A program made the translations under genes and the position numbers. From Streptomyces seoulensis (lineage in GTDB: Bacteria; Actinomycetota; Actinomycetes; Streptomycetales; Streptomycetaceae), in the NCBI RefSeq assembly GCF_022846655.1, contig NZ_AP025667.1, positions 2,641,001 through 2,705,000 of the forward strand: a stretch of 64,000 nt of DNA, read 5' to 3'. Positions 47,317 to 57,079 of the stretch are shown one piece after another. Below the pieces are notes generated by a model. The model had not been told where the DNA came from, did not search any database, and saw only the letters and a program-made list of their open reading frames with translations. Position 1 is the first letter of the stretch. Each line of letters starts with the position of its first letter.

Positions 47317-47393
47317 CTGGTCCTCCCTGCGCGGGAATCCACTGGGACATCCTCACGCGCGGTTTCCCCGCGGACAACCGGGGCGGTGTGAGG

Positions 47394-47996
47394 TCAGGAG
47401 AAATTGACAAGTCTGATGTAGCGGACCCAGTCCCAGTTCACTCCTGGGTCGGTGTGGTCGGTGCCGGGGACCTGGAAGTGGCCGATGATGTGCTCCCTGT
47501 CCTTCGGGATGCCGTACTTGTCGCAGACCGCGGCCGTCAGCCTGGCCGACTGCTCGTAGAGGGCGTTCGTGAAATAGGCGGGCTGGTCCACCCAGCCCTC
47601 GTGCTCGATGCCGATGCTGCGGGTGTTGTAGGACCAGTTGCCCGCGTGCCAGGCGACGTCCGCCTCCCGGACGCACTGGGCGACATGGCCGTCCGCCGAG
47701 CGCACGAGGTAGTGCGCGGACACCTTCTTCTCGGTGTTCCGGAAAATGGCCAGCGTGTCGGTGTAGGTCTCCTGGGTGACATGGATGATCACGCGGTCGA
47801 TCTTGTAGGCCGTGGGACGGCTGGAGACCGTGTAGTTACCGCTGCTCGCGGGCTGCCACTCTCCGGACGGGTAGTCCACCGCCGCCTGCGCGGCCGCCTG
47901 CGGGCCGGGGAGGAGGGCGTAGGGGACAGCGGCCAGTGCCGCGCCCTTCAAGACGCCGCGTCGGGTGAGGTGGGTACGGGGCTGGTTCATCTCCAT
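47394..47996 (-). CDS. Exported N-acetylmuramoyl-L-alanine amidase (amidase_2)
   Basis: 200 residues with a twin-arginine signal (THLTRRGVLKGAALAAVPYA). The amidase_2 domain shows VIIHVTQ (zinc His), SAHYLVRSADGHVAQ, SIGIEHEGWV (zinc His and Glu region) and IIGHFQVPGTDHTDPGV. It cleaves the amide between muramic acid and the peptide in peptidoglycan. ATG 47996 has GAAGGGCAG upstream; a second ATG six bases later is possible. Single gene. Confidence 0.9.
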   Translation of the reverse strand: MEMNQPRTHLTRRGVLKGAALAAVPYALLPGPQAAAQAAVDYPSGEWQPASSGNYTVSSRPTAYKIDRVIIHVTQETYTDTLAIFRNTEKKVSAHYLVRSADGHVAQCVREADVAWHAGNWSYNTRSIGIEHEGWVDQPAYFTNALYEQSARLTAAVCDKYGIPKDREHIIGHFQVPGTDHTDPGVNWDWVRYIRLVNFS

Positions 47997-48473
47997 CGTC
48001 GGCTGCCCTTCAGCAGTATGAGGTGGCACCCGCCTCGGGTGAGGAGGCAGGTGCGTGTGCGGGGTCCGGGCCCTTGAGATTCGCCTGCGGATGCGAGTGT
48101 GCGTCGAGGGGCACGCACAGCTCAGAAGAGTTCTGCACGTATGGCCGACAGGGTGTCAGCTCGTGTCGGCGGGAACCAGGAATGGCCGTGGTGGTGTCGG
48201 CTCTGTCGTCGCGCGCCGGTCGATTCCGCGTACATGTCTCCCCCGATGCCGGTGTCAGCCATTGCTCAGCACGTGTTGCGGCCTGCGCTTCCGCCGCCCG
48301 GTCGGGCGGTTGCGGCTCGCGTGAATCACGTTACGGCGCGGGGGAGTTGGGCAGAAGGGTGAGCGTCGAGTCCGTGGACAACTGGCGGATTGTGGATAAG
48401 TCAGCCACTCGTTCGAGGGGCTTCCGGCGTCAGCGAGCGTGGCGGCCTTTCCTCTCGGGCATCCGCCGAACTG
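47997..48473. other. Gap with two DnaA-box-like sites
   Basis: No gene is supported in these 477 bases. At 48391-48399 TGTGGATAA is the complement of the consensus TTATCCACA, and at 48373-48381 CGTGGACAA complements a near-match TTGTCCACG. This could be a minor DnaA-binding site or chance. Confidence 0.3.
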
Positions 48474-49682
48474 TCAGGGCCGTTCCGCAACCGTCGCCGG
48501 ATCGTCGAGCACGGCCCGCACCACCGAATGGGCGGCACCGAGCAGCGGTCCCTGCGGGCCCAGCTCCGAGACCGCCACCGGACATGGCGGACCGGCTGTG
48601 CGGCTGCGCAGCTCGACCTGCAGTGAAGGGAGCAGCCATGGTGAAAGGGCGGCCAGTGCCCCGCCCAGGACGACGGTGTCGGGGTCGAGGAGGTTGACCG
48701 CGCCGGTCAAGGCGATGCCGAGCGCGGTACCCGCCTCGCCCAGCGCCGAGCGCACGCCCTCGTCGCCCGCAGCGGCGCGCTCCGCGAGCACCCCCACCAC
48801 GTCTTCGCGGGGCTCGACGCCGGCCGCCCGTAGCACGGCCTCCTCCCCGGCGTACTGCTCCAGGCAGCCGCGCCCCCCGCACGGACAGGGAGGACCGTCC
48901 GGCCGGACCGGCACATGGCCCAGCTCGCCGGCGAAGCCGCGGGTGCCGCGCAGCAACTGCCCGTTCACGACGATCGCCGCGCCGATGCCGATCTCCGCCG
49001 ACACATGCAGGAAGTCACCCGGTGTGCCGGCACCGAGCCACAGCTCCGCCAGGGCACCGAAGTTGGCCTCGTTGTCCACGGTCAGTGGCACCGAGTCGTG
49101 CAGCACGCCGCCGAGGTCGACGTCGTGCCAGCCGAGATTGGGGGCGCGCACGACCGTACGGCCGTCGCGGGCGACCAAGCCGGGTACGGCTACCGCGAGC
49201 CCGGCGACCCACAGGCCGTCCTTCTCCGCCGCGGTCGTGACCTGCTGGATCAACCGGGCCAGTTCCCGGGCCACGGACTCCGGGGAACGACCCCGGTTCG
49301 CGCCGCGCCGTACGGCCCGCGCACGCACCGCGCCACGAAGATCGACGGCGCACACGGCGAGGTGATCGACGCCGATCTCCGCCCCGAGCCCCGCGGGGCC
49401 GCGACCGCTCACCGCGAGCGCGGAGCCGGGCCGTCCCACCCGGCTCGGCCGTTCCGGGCCCAGCTCCTCCAGGAGGTCCCAGCGGATCAGCTCGTCCACG
49501 AGGGACGACACGGCAGCACGAGTGAGACCGATGCGCGAGGCGACCGAGGCGCGCGACAGAGGGCCGTCCGAGCTGACGGTGTGCATGACCCGAGCCAGGT
49601 TGCGACGACGCATGCCCTGCTGGGTGTCCGGCAGGGGGCGTCCGGTGCCCGTCGGTCGGGTGTCGTGCGGCGGTGCGGTCAT
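48474..49682 (-). CDS. xylR: ROK-family repressor of xylose genes (XylR-like)
   Basis: 402 residues. The N-terminal helix-turn-helix (LSRASVASRIGLTRAAVSSL) precedes a ROK sugar-binding domain with DNEANFGALAELW, a zinc-type segment CPCGGRGCLEQY, and GIALTGAVNLLDPDTVVLGG. ROK proteins of this form repress xylA/xylB until xylose binds. It is downstream of xylB on the same strand with a 98-bp gap. A ribosome site (GGAGG) is one base from the ATG, so the true start could be slightly downstream. Confidence 0.88.
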   Translation of the reverse strand: MTAPPHDTRPTGTGRPLPDTQQGMRRRNLARVMHTVSSDGPLSRASVASRIGLTRAAVSSLVDELIRWDLLEELGPERPSRVGRPGSALAVSGRGPAGLGAEIGVDHLAVCAVDLRGAVRARAVRRGANRGRSPESVARELARLIQQVTTAAEKDGLWVAGLAVAVPGLVARDGRTVVRAPNLGWHDVDLGGVLHDSVPLTVDNEANFGALAELWLGAGTPGDFLHVSAEIGIGAAIVVNGQLLRGTRGFAGELGHVPVRPDGPPCPCGGRGCLEQYAGEEAVLRAAGVEPREDVVGVLAERAAAGDEGVRSALGEAGTALGIALTGAVNLLDPDTVVLGGALAALSPWLLPSLQVELRSRTAGPPCPVAVSELGPQGPLLGAAHSVVRAVLDDPATVAERP

Positions 49683-49780
49683 GCCTCCGTCGATCCTCGG
49701 TGTCCGTGGCCAGGTGCGCGGCTCGCGGACCGGTCGGTCGTACTCGCCGGGCTACGCGTCTCGCCCTTTCCGGCAGTGCC

Positions 49781-51247
49781 TCAGTATGCGGAGCACGCGC
49801 TCAGGGGGGTGTCCGTGCCTCGTTCCAGAAGCGCGGACGCGTCGGAGAGTACCCCGGCGATGCGGGCCAGGGCTTCTTCGTCCCGCTCCACGGCGTCCAC
49901 CACCTGTCCCTTCGTCGTGTTCCAGCGGCGCGCGACGGCCGCAGGGTCCTCGCCGGTCAGCAGACCCGCCGCCTGGGCGGCAGCGCCGAGTGCGACCAGT
50001 TCCTTCGCTTCGGGGATCTGTACCGGCCGTCCGGACAGCCGTCGTACCGTCTGCTGCCAGGCCGTGCCGCGGGCGCCGCCGCCGATCAGCAGCAACGGAG
50101 CGGTGCGGTCGGCGTCCTGGTCGAGGACCAGGTCGAGCGCGCCGAGCAGCGAGTGCACCGCGCCGTCGTAGGCGGCCTGGAGCACCTGACCTGCGGTCGT
50201 GTCATGGCGCAGACCGTGCAGCAGACCGGAGGCGTGCGGCAGGTTCGGGGTGCGCTCACCGTCCAGATACGGCAGCAGGGTGACCGAGGTGCCGGGCTCC
50301 ACGGCCTCACGGTCCAGCCCCAGAAGGGCCGCGACCCGGTCCACGGCGAGGGTGCAGTTCAAGGTGCAGGCCAGCGGCAGCCAGTCGCCGTGCGCGTCGG
50401 CGAAACCCGCCACCGTGCCGGTCGGGTCGGCGGGGCGGCGCTTGGAGACCGCGTACACCGTGCCCGACGTGCCGAGGCTGAGCACCGGGGTGCCCGGGCG
50501 CAGGCCCAGCCCCAGCGCGGCGGCCGCGTTGTCCCCGGTGCCGGGCGCCACCAGAGTGCCCTTGGAGAAGGGCAGGTCATGACTGTCGCGCACGGTGCCG
50601 GCCACCTCGCCCGGCCGCACCACCCGAGGCAGCAGCGTCGGGTCGAGTCCCACATGCGCGAGAGTTTCCTCGTCGTACGACTCGGTCGCGGACGCCCACC
50701 AGCCGGTACCGGAGACATCGCCACGGTCGGTCGTGCCCAGGCCGGTGAGACGTTCGGTGAGGTAGTCGTGGGGGAGACGCACGGACTTGGTCGCACGGAC
50801 CGCGTCCGGCTCGTGCTCCGCGAGCCACGCCCACTTCGTCACAGTGAACGACGCGCCCGGCACGCTGCCCGTGCGCTCCGCCCACGCGTCCGGGCCGCCC
50901 AGCTCCTCCACGAGACTGCGGGCCTGGGGCGCCGAGCGGACGTCGTTCCACAGCAGCGCGGGGCGGACCGGTTCGCCCCGCGCGTCGAGCGTGACCAGAC
51001 CGTGCTGCTGGCCGCCGATCGAGATCGCCGCCGCCTCGTGCGCCGCCTCGCCGCACTGCTGCAGAGCCTCGCACAGCGCGTCCCACCACTGACGCGGATC
51101 GCTCTCCCGCCCGGCGCCCGACGTCACCGTGTGCGCGGCCTGGCCACTCGCCACCACACGCCCGGTGTAGACGTCGACGACCAGTGCCTTCGTGGACTGG
51201 GTGGACGTGTCCACACCGACGACGAGCGGACCCTCGGCTGCTGACAT
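49781..51247 (-). CDS. xylB: Xylulokinase
   Basis: 488-residue FGGY carbohydrate kinase that phosphorylates D-xylulose. Landmarks: VVGVDTSTQSTKALVVDV (N-terminal phosphate loop), ISIGGQQHGLVTLD, PALLWNDVRS, GTGDNAAAALGLGLRPG and the C-terminal LLLIGGGARGTAWQQTVRRL. GGGAGAG precedes the ATG at 51247; the reading frame extends further but without a start site. Divergent from xylA with 159 bp between, sharing the regulatory region. Confidence 0.94.
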   Translation of the reverse strand: MSAAEGPLVVGVDTSTQSTKALVVDVYTGRVVASGQAAHTVTSGAGRESDPRQWWDALCEALQQCGEAAHEAAAISIGGQQHGLVTLDARGEPVRPALLWNDVRSAPQARSLVEELGGPDAWAERTGSVPGASFTVTKWAWLAEHEPDAVRATKSVRLPHDYLTERLTGLGTTDRGDVSGTGWWASATESYDEETLAHVGLDPTLLPRVVRPGEVAGTVRDSHDLPFSKGTLVAPGTGDNAAAALGLGLRPGTPVLSLGTSGTVYAVSKRRPADPTGTVAGFADAHGDWLPLACTLNCTLAVDRVAALLGLDREAVEPGTSVTLLPYLDGERTPNLPHASGLLHGLRHDTTAGQVLQAAYDGAVHSLLGALDLVLDQDADRTAPLLLIGGGARGTAWQQTVRRLSGRPVQIPEAKELVALGAAAQAAGLLTGEDPAAVARRWNTTKGQVVDAVERDEEALARIAGVLSDASALLERGTDTPLSACSAY

Positions 51248-52573
<1,326 letters not shown>

Positions 52574-52580
52574 GGCATAC

Positions 52581-52618
52581 GCGCGCGTGGTCGGTCACCT
52601 GTGGCCGACCACGCGCGC
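52581..52618 (+). terminator. Terminator after xylA
   Basis: GCGCGCGTGGTCGG and its exact complement form a 14-bp stem around a ten-base loop, 7 bp after the xylA stop. Confidence 0.88.
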
Positions 52619-52849
52619 GGTGCGTTTCCCGCCCGGGACCACGAGCGGTGGAGCGGCGGAGTCGTCGGAGGCGAGGGCGGGTACTCACTGTCCTGAACAC
52701 TGAGATCGCCCGCCCTCCGAACGGCGTCTCAGGGTTCCTCAGGGTCGGGCTTCAGGGATGTCTCAGGGGCGGCGGGCGGAACCGTGGCGTGCTCGGGGCC
52801 GTTCTCCATGCAGAGAGCGGCAGTGGTCGTGACGAAGGAGGCGGAGCTC

Positions 52850-53032
52850 ATGTCGAGAAACGCGAAGATCGCCGTGGGTGGCGTGGCGGTCGGGCTGATC
52901 CTGTTGATATGGCTGCCCTGGTGGGTGTCGCTCCTGATCGTGGTGGGCGTGCCCGCCGCCGCGTACCTGACGCTGGACCCCTCTCAGCGGCGCAGGCTGC
53001 GCCGGGTTGCGCGCAAGGAGGTCGGCCGCTGA
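52850..53032 (+). CDS. Small membrane protein (60 aa)
   Basis: Starts MSRNAKIAVGGVAVGLILLI, with AAGGAGG 8 bases before ATG 52850. One or two hydrophobic helices (about 6-44) and an Arg-rich cytoplasmic tail (SQRRRLRRVARKEVGR). Unknown function; common in Streptomyces. Confidence 0.75.
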   Translation: MSRNAKIAVGGVAVGLILLIWLPWWVSLLIVVGVPAAAYLTLDPSQRRRLRRVARKEVGR

Positions 53033-53129
53033 CGCCGGCGGTCCGGTGCAGTGCGTGGTGAGCGTCCGCACCTGGGGCCGGGGCTAGGGACGCCTTCGTC
53101 CTCCTCCGTACGCAGGGCTCGCCCTGGGG

Positions 53130-53993
53130 TCAGATCGGACGCACGGCGATCTTGTCCAGCCCGTCCAGGAGGCCGGGGAGCTCCGGGCCCCGTCCCACCG
53201 GGATGACCTCTCCGGGTTCCGCGTCCAGCAGTACGAACGCGATGTCGTCGGTGCGGGCCACGATCGACCAGCCGGGACCGTCGGCACGCAGCGTCCGTGC
53301 GTCACCGGAGGCGAACGCCGAGCGGACACGTCCGAGCGGCGGCGGGGCGTCGATGTAGGCGCGTGCCTCGGCCAGCACCTGTCGCACGCCCCGATGGCCG
53401 GACTTGGCCGGGCCATCGGGCTCGACCTCGACCTCGGCTTCGGTCTCCGGCGAGGGCGCTGCGGCTCCGGAATGCCGCTCGCCCGGCAGGACGTCGGCGT
53501 CGTCGAGGCGACCGCGCCACTCCGCCCACTGGAGCGCTATCTCGTCGGCACCGAGACGCCGCTGGGCCGAGCCCCAGGTGCTGGTGTCGGGCGGGGTGAG
53601 AGGAGGCCGGTCGGTGGCACCGGTGTCAGGGTCGTGCGGGGCGGGTACATCCGGTGCGGCCACGGCCAGTGCCAGGGGCCACCCCGGAAGGGCTGCCACG
53701 AGCGTGCGCTCGTCGGGTGACAGCTCGTACTCCATGCCGCAGTCCCAGGAGGCGATCGCCACCGCCACCAGGGAGACGTCGTCGATGACGGCCGTCCACC
53801 GGGCACCGTCCCCGTCCTGCCCGAGGACCAGCCCGTACCCCTCGGCGAGCGGCGTGAGACCCAGCGCCGCACAGGCCGCGGGGTAGTCGTCGCCGAGCAC
53901 GCTCGGGAACTGCGCCGGTGTCAGCAGAACCGCCGTCAACACGTACAGCGCTTCCTCAGCGGCAGCCACGGGCGCATCGTCCGACCCGGCCAT
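53130..53993 (-). CDS. Hypothetical protein (287 aa)
   Basis: Soluble acidic protein. ATG 53993 with GGGAGG upstream, which excludes the arginine-rich in-frame extension to 54125. It begins MAGSDDAPVAAAEEALYVL, has a Pro/Ala-rich middle and an acidic linker (PETEAEVEVEPDGPAKSG), and ends GLLDGLDKIAVRPI. No domain recognised. Confidence 0.72.
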   Translation of the reverse strand: MAGSDDAPVAAAEEALYVLTAVLLTPAQFPSVLGDDYPAACAALGLTPLAEGYGLVLGQDGDGARWTAVIDDVSLVAVAIASWDCGMEYELSPDERTLVAALPGWPLALAVAAPDVPAPHDPDTGATDRPPLTPPDTSTWGSAQRRLGADEIALQWAEWRGRLDDADVLPGERHSGAAAPSPETEAEVEVEPDGPAKSGHRGVRQVLAEARAYIDAPPPLGRVRSAFASGDARTLRADGPGWSIVARTDDIAFVLLDAEPGEVIPVGRGPELPGLLDGLDKIAVRPI

Positions 53994-54134
53994 CTCAAGC
54001 CTCCCCAGTGGTTCGTCCGTCGGCGCGCACCCTAGTGCGCGGGGGAGAGGCTTGTCACGACTCCGTGCACCGGGTGGAGCTGCGGTTTTCCTGCCGGACG
54101 GGGGCGAAACACCCCTGTCCCTCACGAGTCCTCC

Positions 54135-54434
54135 TCAGTCCGATGGGAGACCCAGCAAGTCGCGGGCCACCGCCCTCGGAGTCATGGAACGCTCGCGGGC
54201 CAGAGCGACGACGGCTCGGCTCGCCAACTCCCCGACACCGAAGGAGAGCGCCTCCGGCGACACCCACGACGACGCCTCGTCCACCCCGTCCTGATCGTCC
54301 TGCGCGCGGGCCGTCACGTAGGCCGCCGCGGCCTCGAAAAGGTTGTGTCCACGCCTCTTCCGCTCGGCGGAGGCTTCCTCCCCACGCGGTGAAGTGCCCA
54401 GCCTGGCGGCGTACTTGCGCATCATGTCGAACAC
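54135..54434 (-). CDS. Hypothetical protein (about 99 aa)
   Basis: Basic helical protein beginning VFDMMRKYAARLGTSPRGEE from GTG 54434 (AAAGGTGG upstream) or MMRKYA from 54425; an ATG at 54476 gives a longer reading. Ends TPRAVARDLLGLPSD. It resembles small Streptomyces proteins of unknown function. Divergent from the following MpaB-like gene. Confidence 0.6.
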   Translation of the reverse strand: MFDMMRKYAARLGTSPRGEEASAERKRRGHNLFEAAAAYVTARAQDDQDGVDEASSWVSPEALSFGVGELASRAVVALARERSMTPRAVARDLLGLPSD

Positions 54435-54529
54435 GCGAACCACCTTTCCCCGGTCGGGGTCTCGCCCATCGCGCATGTCCCTTTACTCAAAGTAGAGTTG
54501 AAATTTCTGCGACATAAGGGGACCCCACG

Positions 54530-55429
54530 GTGAAGCGCTTCGAGCGGCTCGATCGGATACGGCGGATGGATCCGGTCGCCGACGCCCCGGAGATCTACCG
54601 CCTCAGTGCCGCGCTCGAATTCCCCTGGGACTACACACGAGCATTGGAACTGGCCCTCTACCGCACCTACGCCGTCCCCAGCATCGGCCGGCTGCTCGCC
54701 CAGACGGCGGAGCTGACCGAGCGCTCGCAGCGCCGGTACGACGACACCGTCCTGCTGCTCGACGCCGTCATGGAACACGGCTTCGCCGCCCACGAGGGCC
54801 GTACCGCGATCCGGCGCATCAACCAGATGCACCGCAGCTACGACATCAGCGACGACGACATGCGCTACGTGCTGTCGACCTTCGTCGTGATGCCCAGACG
54901 CTGGATCGACGCCTACGGCTGGCGGCGTCTGTCCCGGCACGAGATCGTCGCCGCCACGGAGTACTACCGCACCCTCGGGCGGCACATGGGCATCCCCGAC
55001 GTCCCCGAGACGTTCGAGGAGTTCGAGGCTCTCCTCGACTCGTACGAGAAGGCGCACTTCGCCTGGGACGAACGCGCCCGGCAGGTGTCCGACGCGACGC
55101 TCGGCCTGATGGCGTCCTGGTATCCGCGACCGCTCGCACCGCTGTTGCGCACGGCGATGCTCGCCCTCCTCGACGAGCCGTTGCTGCGAGCCTTCCGCTA
55201 CGAGACGCCGAGTGCCACCATCACCTTCCTGGTCCGCCGCGTCCTACGGGTACGCGGACGGCTGGTCAGGCTGCTGCCACCGCGCCGCGCGCCACATTTC
55301 GCGCGACAGAACCGGGAGGTCAAGAGCTACCCGAACGGCTACGACACCGCCGACCTGGGCACGCGCCCGGTGCCGGGGATGGGCGGCTGCCCGGTGAGGC
55401 ACTTGAAGCCGACCGACGCGGTGGAGTGA
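54530..55429 (+). CDS. MpaB/DUF2236-type oxygenase-like protein
   Basis: 299 residues. Family features: an alpha-helical body with MDPVADAPEIYRLSAALEFPWDYTRA at the start, and HGFAAHEGRTAIRRINQMHR with the His/Arg residues associated with heme b in latex-clearing and mycophenolate-biosynthesis oxygenases. GTG start after AAGGGGACCCC. The substrate is unknown; many such proteins have no assigned reaction. Confidence 0.82.
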   Translation: MKRFERLDRIRRMDPVADAPEIYRLSAALEFPWDYTRALELALYRTYAVPSIGRLLAQTAELTERSQRRYDDTVLLLDAVMEHGFAAHEGRTAIRRINQMHRSYDISDDDMRYVLSTFVVMPRRWIDAYGWRRLSRHEIVAATEYYRTLGRHMGIPDVPETFEEFEALLDSYEKAHFAWDERARQVSDATLGLMASWYPRPLAPLLRTAMLALLDEPLLRAFRYETPSATITFLVRRVLRVRGRLVRLLPPRRAPHFARQNREVKSYPNGYDTADLGTRPVPGMGGCPVRHLKPTDAVE

Positions 55430-55488
55430 GCCGAGCGGCGCCCGACGATCAGCCCTGACCGCTGCACCTCCATGGGGTGTGGAGGCCG

Positions 55489-56085
55489 CTACTCGCGGAC
55501 CGCCAGCGCGAGGAAGTAGCCGGGCTCATCGACGTACGACGTCATGCGCCACCCGGAACGCGCGAGGAGAGGGCCGAGATTGGCCTCGGCACGCAGGTCG
55601 CCGGGCGTGAGCTGCCTGCCCTGGCGAGCGGCCAGCGCGGCCCGGCCGATGGGGTGGAACAGTGCGAGCGTGCCACCGGGCCGCACCACACGGGCGAGTT
55701 CACGCAGGTTCTCGCTCGGCTCCGGCAGATGGGCGACCAGACCCGCCGCGAAGACGGCGTCCAGGCACTCCGAGCGCAGGGGCAGCGCGGTGACGTCCGC
55801 GAGCAGCAGGGCACCGTCCTGGTCCCGCCCGGCCCGCGCTGCGGCCTGAAGCATGGCCGGGGTGAGATCGGCCCCGATCACCGTCCCGGAAGACCCCACA
55901 GCCGCGCGCAGTGAAGGTAGCGCGCGGCCCGTGCCGCACCCCGCGTCGAGCACCCGGTCACCCGCGCCCAGACCCATGTCGGACACCCCTGCGGCGTAGG
56001 CGGGGCCGTCATCGGGAAACCTGCTGTCCCAGTCGGCCGCCCGAGCGGCGAAGAACTCCTGGACGTGCGTGTGGTCGTCACTCAT
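55489..56085 (-). CDS. SAM-dependent methyltransferase (class I)
   Basis: 198 residues. Motif I VLDAGCGTGRALPSL (about 44-58), the acidic loop GADLTPAMLQ, LLLADVTALPLRSE (motif II), and the later LARVVRPGGTLALFHPIG. It starts at ATG 56085; the longer reading adds an unlikely lead. Substrate unknown. Convergent with the MpaB-like gene. Confidence 0.87.
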   Translation of the reverse strand: MSDDHTHVQEFFAARAADWDSRFPDDGPAYAAGVSDMGLGAGDRVLDAGCGTGRALPSLRAAVGSSGTVIGADLTPAMLQAAARAGRDQDGALLLADVTALPLRSECLDAVFAAGLVAHLPEPSENLRELARVVRPGGTLALFHPIGRAALAARQGRQLTPGDLRAEANLGPLLARSGWRMTSYVDEPGYFLALAVRE

Positions 56086-56257
56086 GCTCCGATGATCTCG
56101 CACCACCCCGGCTGATGCCGCCCGCACCCGGAACGAGCGGGATGCGCCCCTTCACCGCAACTCCACGTCATGTTCGGACACCGCCTGTGTCATGTTGTGA
56201 CAGCTTTCGAAACGCGCCCCCTCTGTACGCCTCTGCCGCGACTAGCGTCCGGGGGCC

Positions 56258-57031
56258 ATGGGACACCTTGACCACGCGGCCTTCGGCTGGCTGACTCCGG
56301 TGCTTTCGTACGCGATGGCATGCATCGGCGCCGCGCTCGGCCTGCGCTGCACGGTGCGTGCGCTGGCGACGACCGGCCGGGCGCGGCGCAACTGGCTGAT
56401 CACGGCCGCTTCGGCGATCGGGACCGGCATCTGGACCATGCACTTCGTGGCCATGCTCGGCTTCCGCGTCAGCGGTACCGACATCCGCTACGACGTGCCG
56501 CTGACGATCCTGAGCCTCGTCGTCGCCATGGTCGTCGTCTGCGCGGGCGTCTTCGCCGTCGGCTACAGCAAGGACCGCAACCGGGCCCTCTTGATCGGCG
56601 GCCTCACCACCGGCCTCGGTGTCGCGAGCATGCACTACCTCGGCATGGCCGCGGTCCGGCTGCACGGGGACGTGACCTACGATCCCGTCCTCGTCGGGCT
56701 GTCGATCGTGATCGCGGTGGTGGCCGCGACGGCGGCGCTGTGGGCGGGCCTCAACATCAAGTCGCCGCTCGCGGTCACCCTCGCCTCCCTGGTCATGGGG
56801 GCGGCCGTCAGCAGCATGCACTACAGCGGCATGTTCGCGGTGAGCGTCGATGTCAGCCCCTCCGGCGCGACCCTGCCGGGAGCCACGGCCATGCAGTTCA
56901 TCTTCCCGCTCGCCGTGGGCCTCGGCTCCTACCTCTTCATCACCTCGGCCTTCGTCGCCCTCTCGCCCACGGCGGACGAGCGCCAGGCGTCCGCCACGGC
57001 CCAACGGCCCGTCGAGAGCACCGCCCGCTAG
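56258..57031 (+). CDS. MHYT-domain integral membrane sensor
   Basis: 257 residues with about seven transmembrane helices and three MHYT-type motifs: WTMHFVAMLGF, SMHYLGMAAV and SMHYSGMFAV. The Met, His and Tyr residues are predicted to bind copper or sense a diatomic gas. It ends in a short polar tail with no catalytic domain. 49 bp upstream of the conservon. Confidence 0.9.
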   Translation: MGHLDHAAFGWLTPVLSYAMACIGAALGLRCTVRALATTGRARRNWLITAASAIGTGIWTMHFVAMLGFRVSGTDIRYDVPLTILSLVVAMVVVCAGVFAVGYSKDRNRALLIGGLTTGLGVASMHYLGMAAVRLHGDVTYDPVLVGLSIVIAVVAATAALWAGLNIKSPLAVTLASLVMGAAVSSMHYSGMFAVSVDVSPSGATLPGATAMQFIFPLAVGLGSYLFITSAFVALSPTADERQASATAQRPVESTAR

Positions 57032-57079
57032 CGGAAGCCCGGCCGTCGATCCCCGACCCACTGCCCGAGCGAGGAGGCC

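Noticed and set aside
48373..48399. DnaA boxes as a replication origin; another perfect box at 62228-62236
   Set aside because: Only two weakly clustered sites and no dnaA/dnaN neighbourhood; single boxes are common genome-wide.
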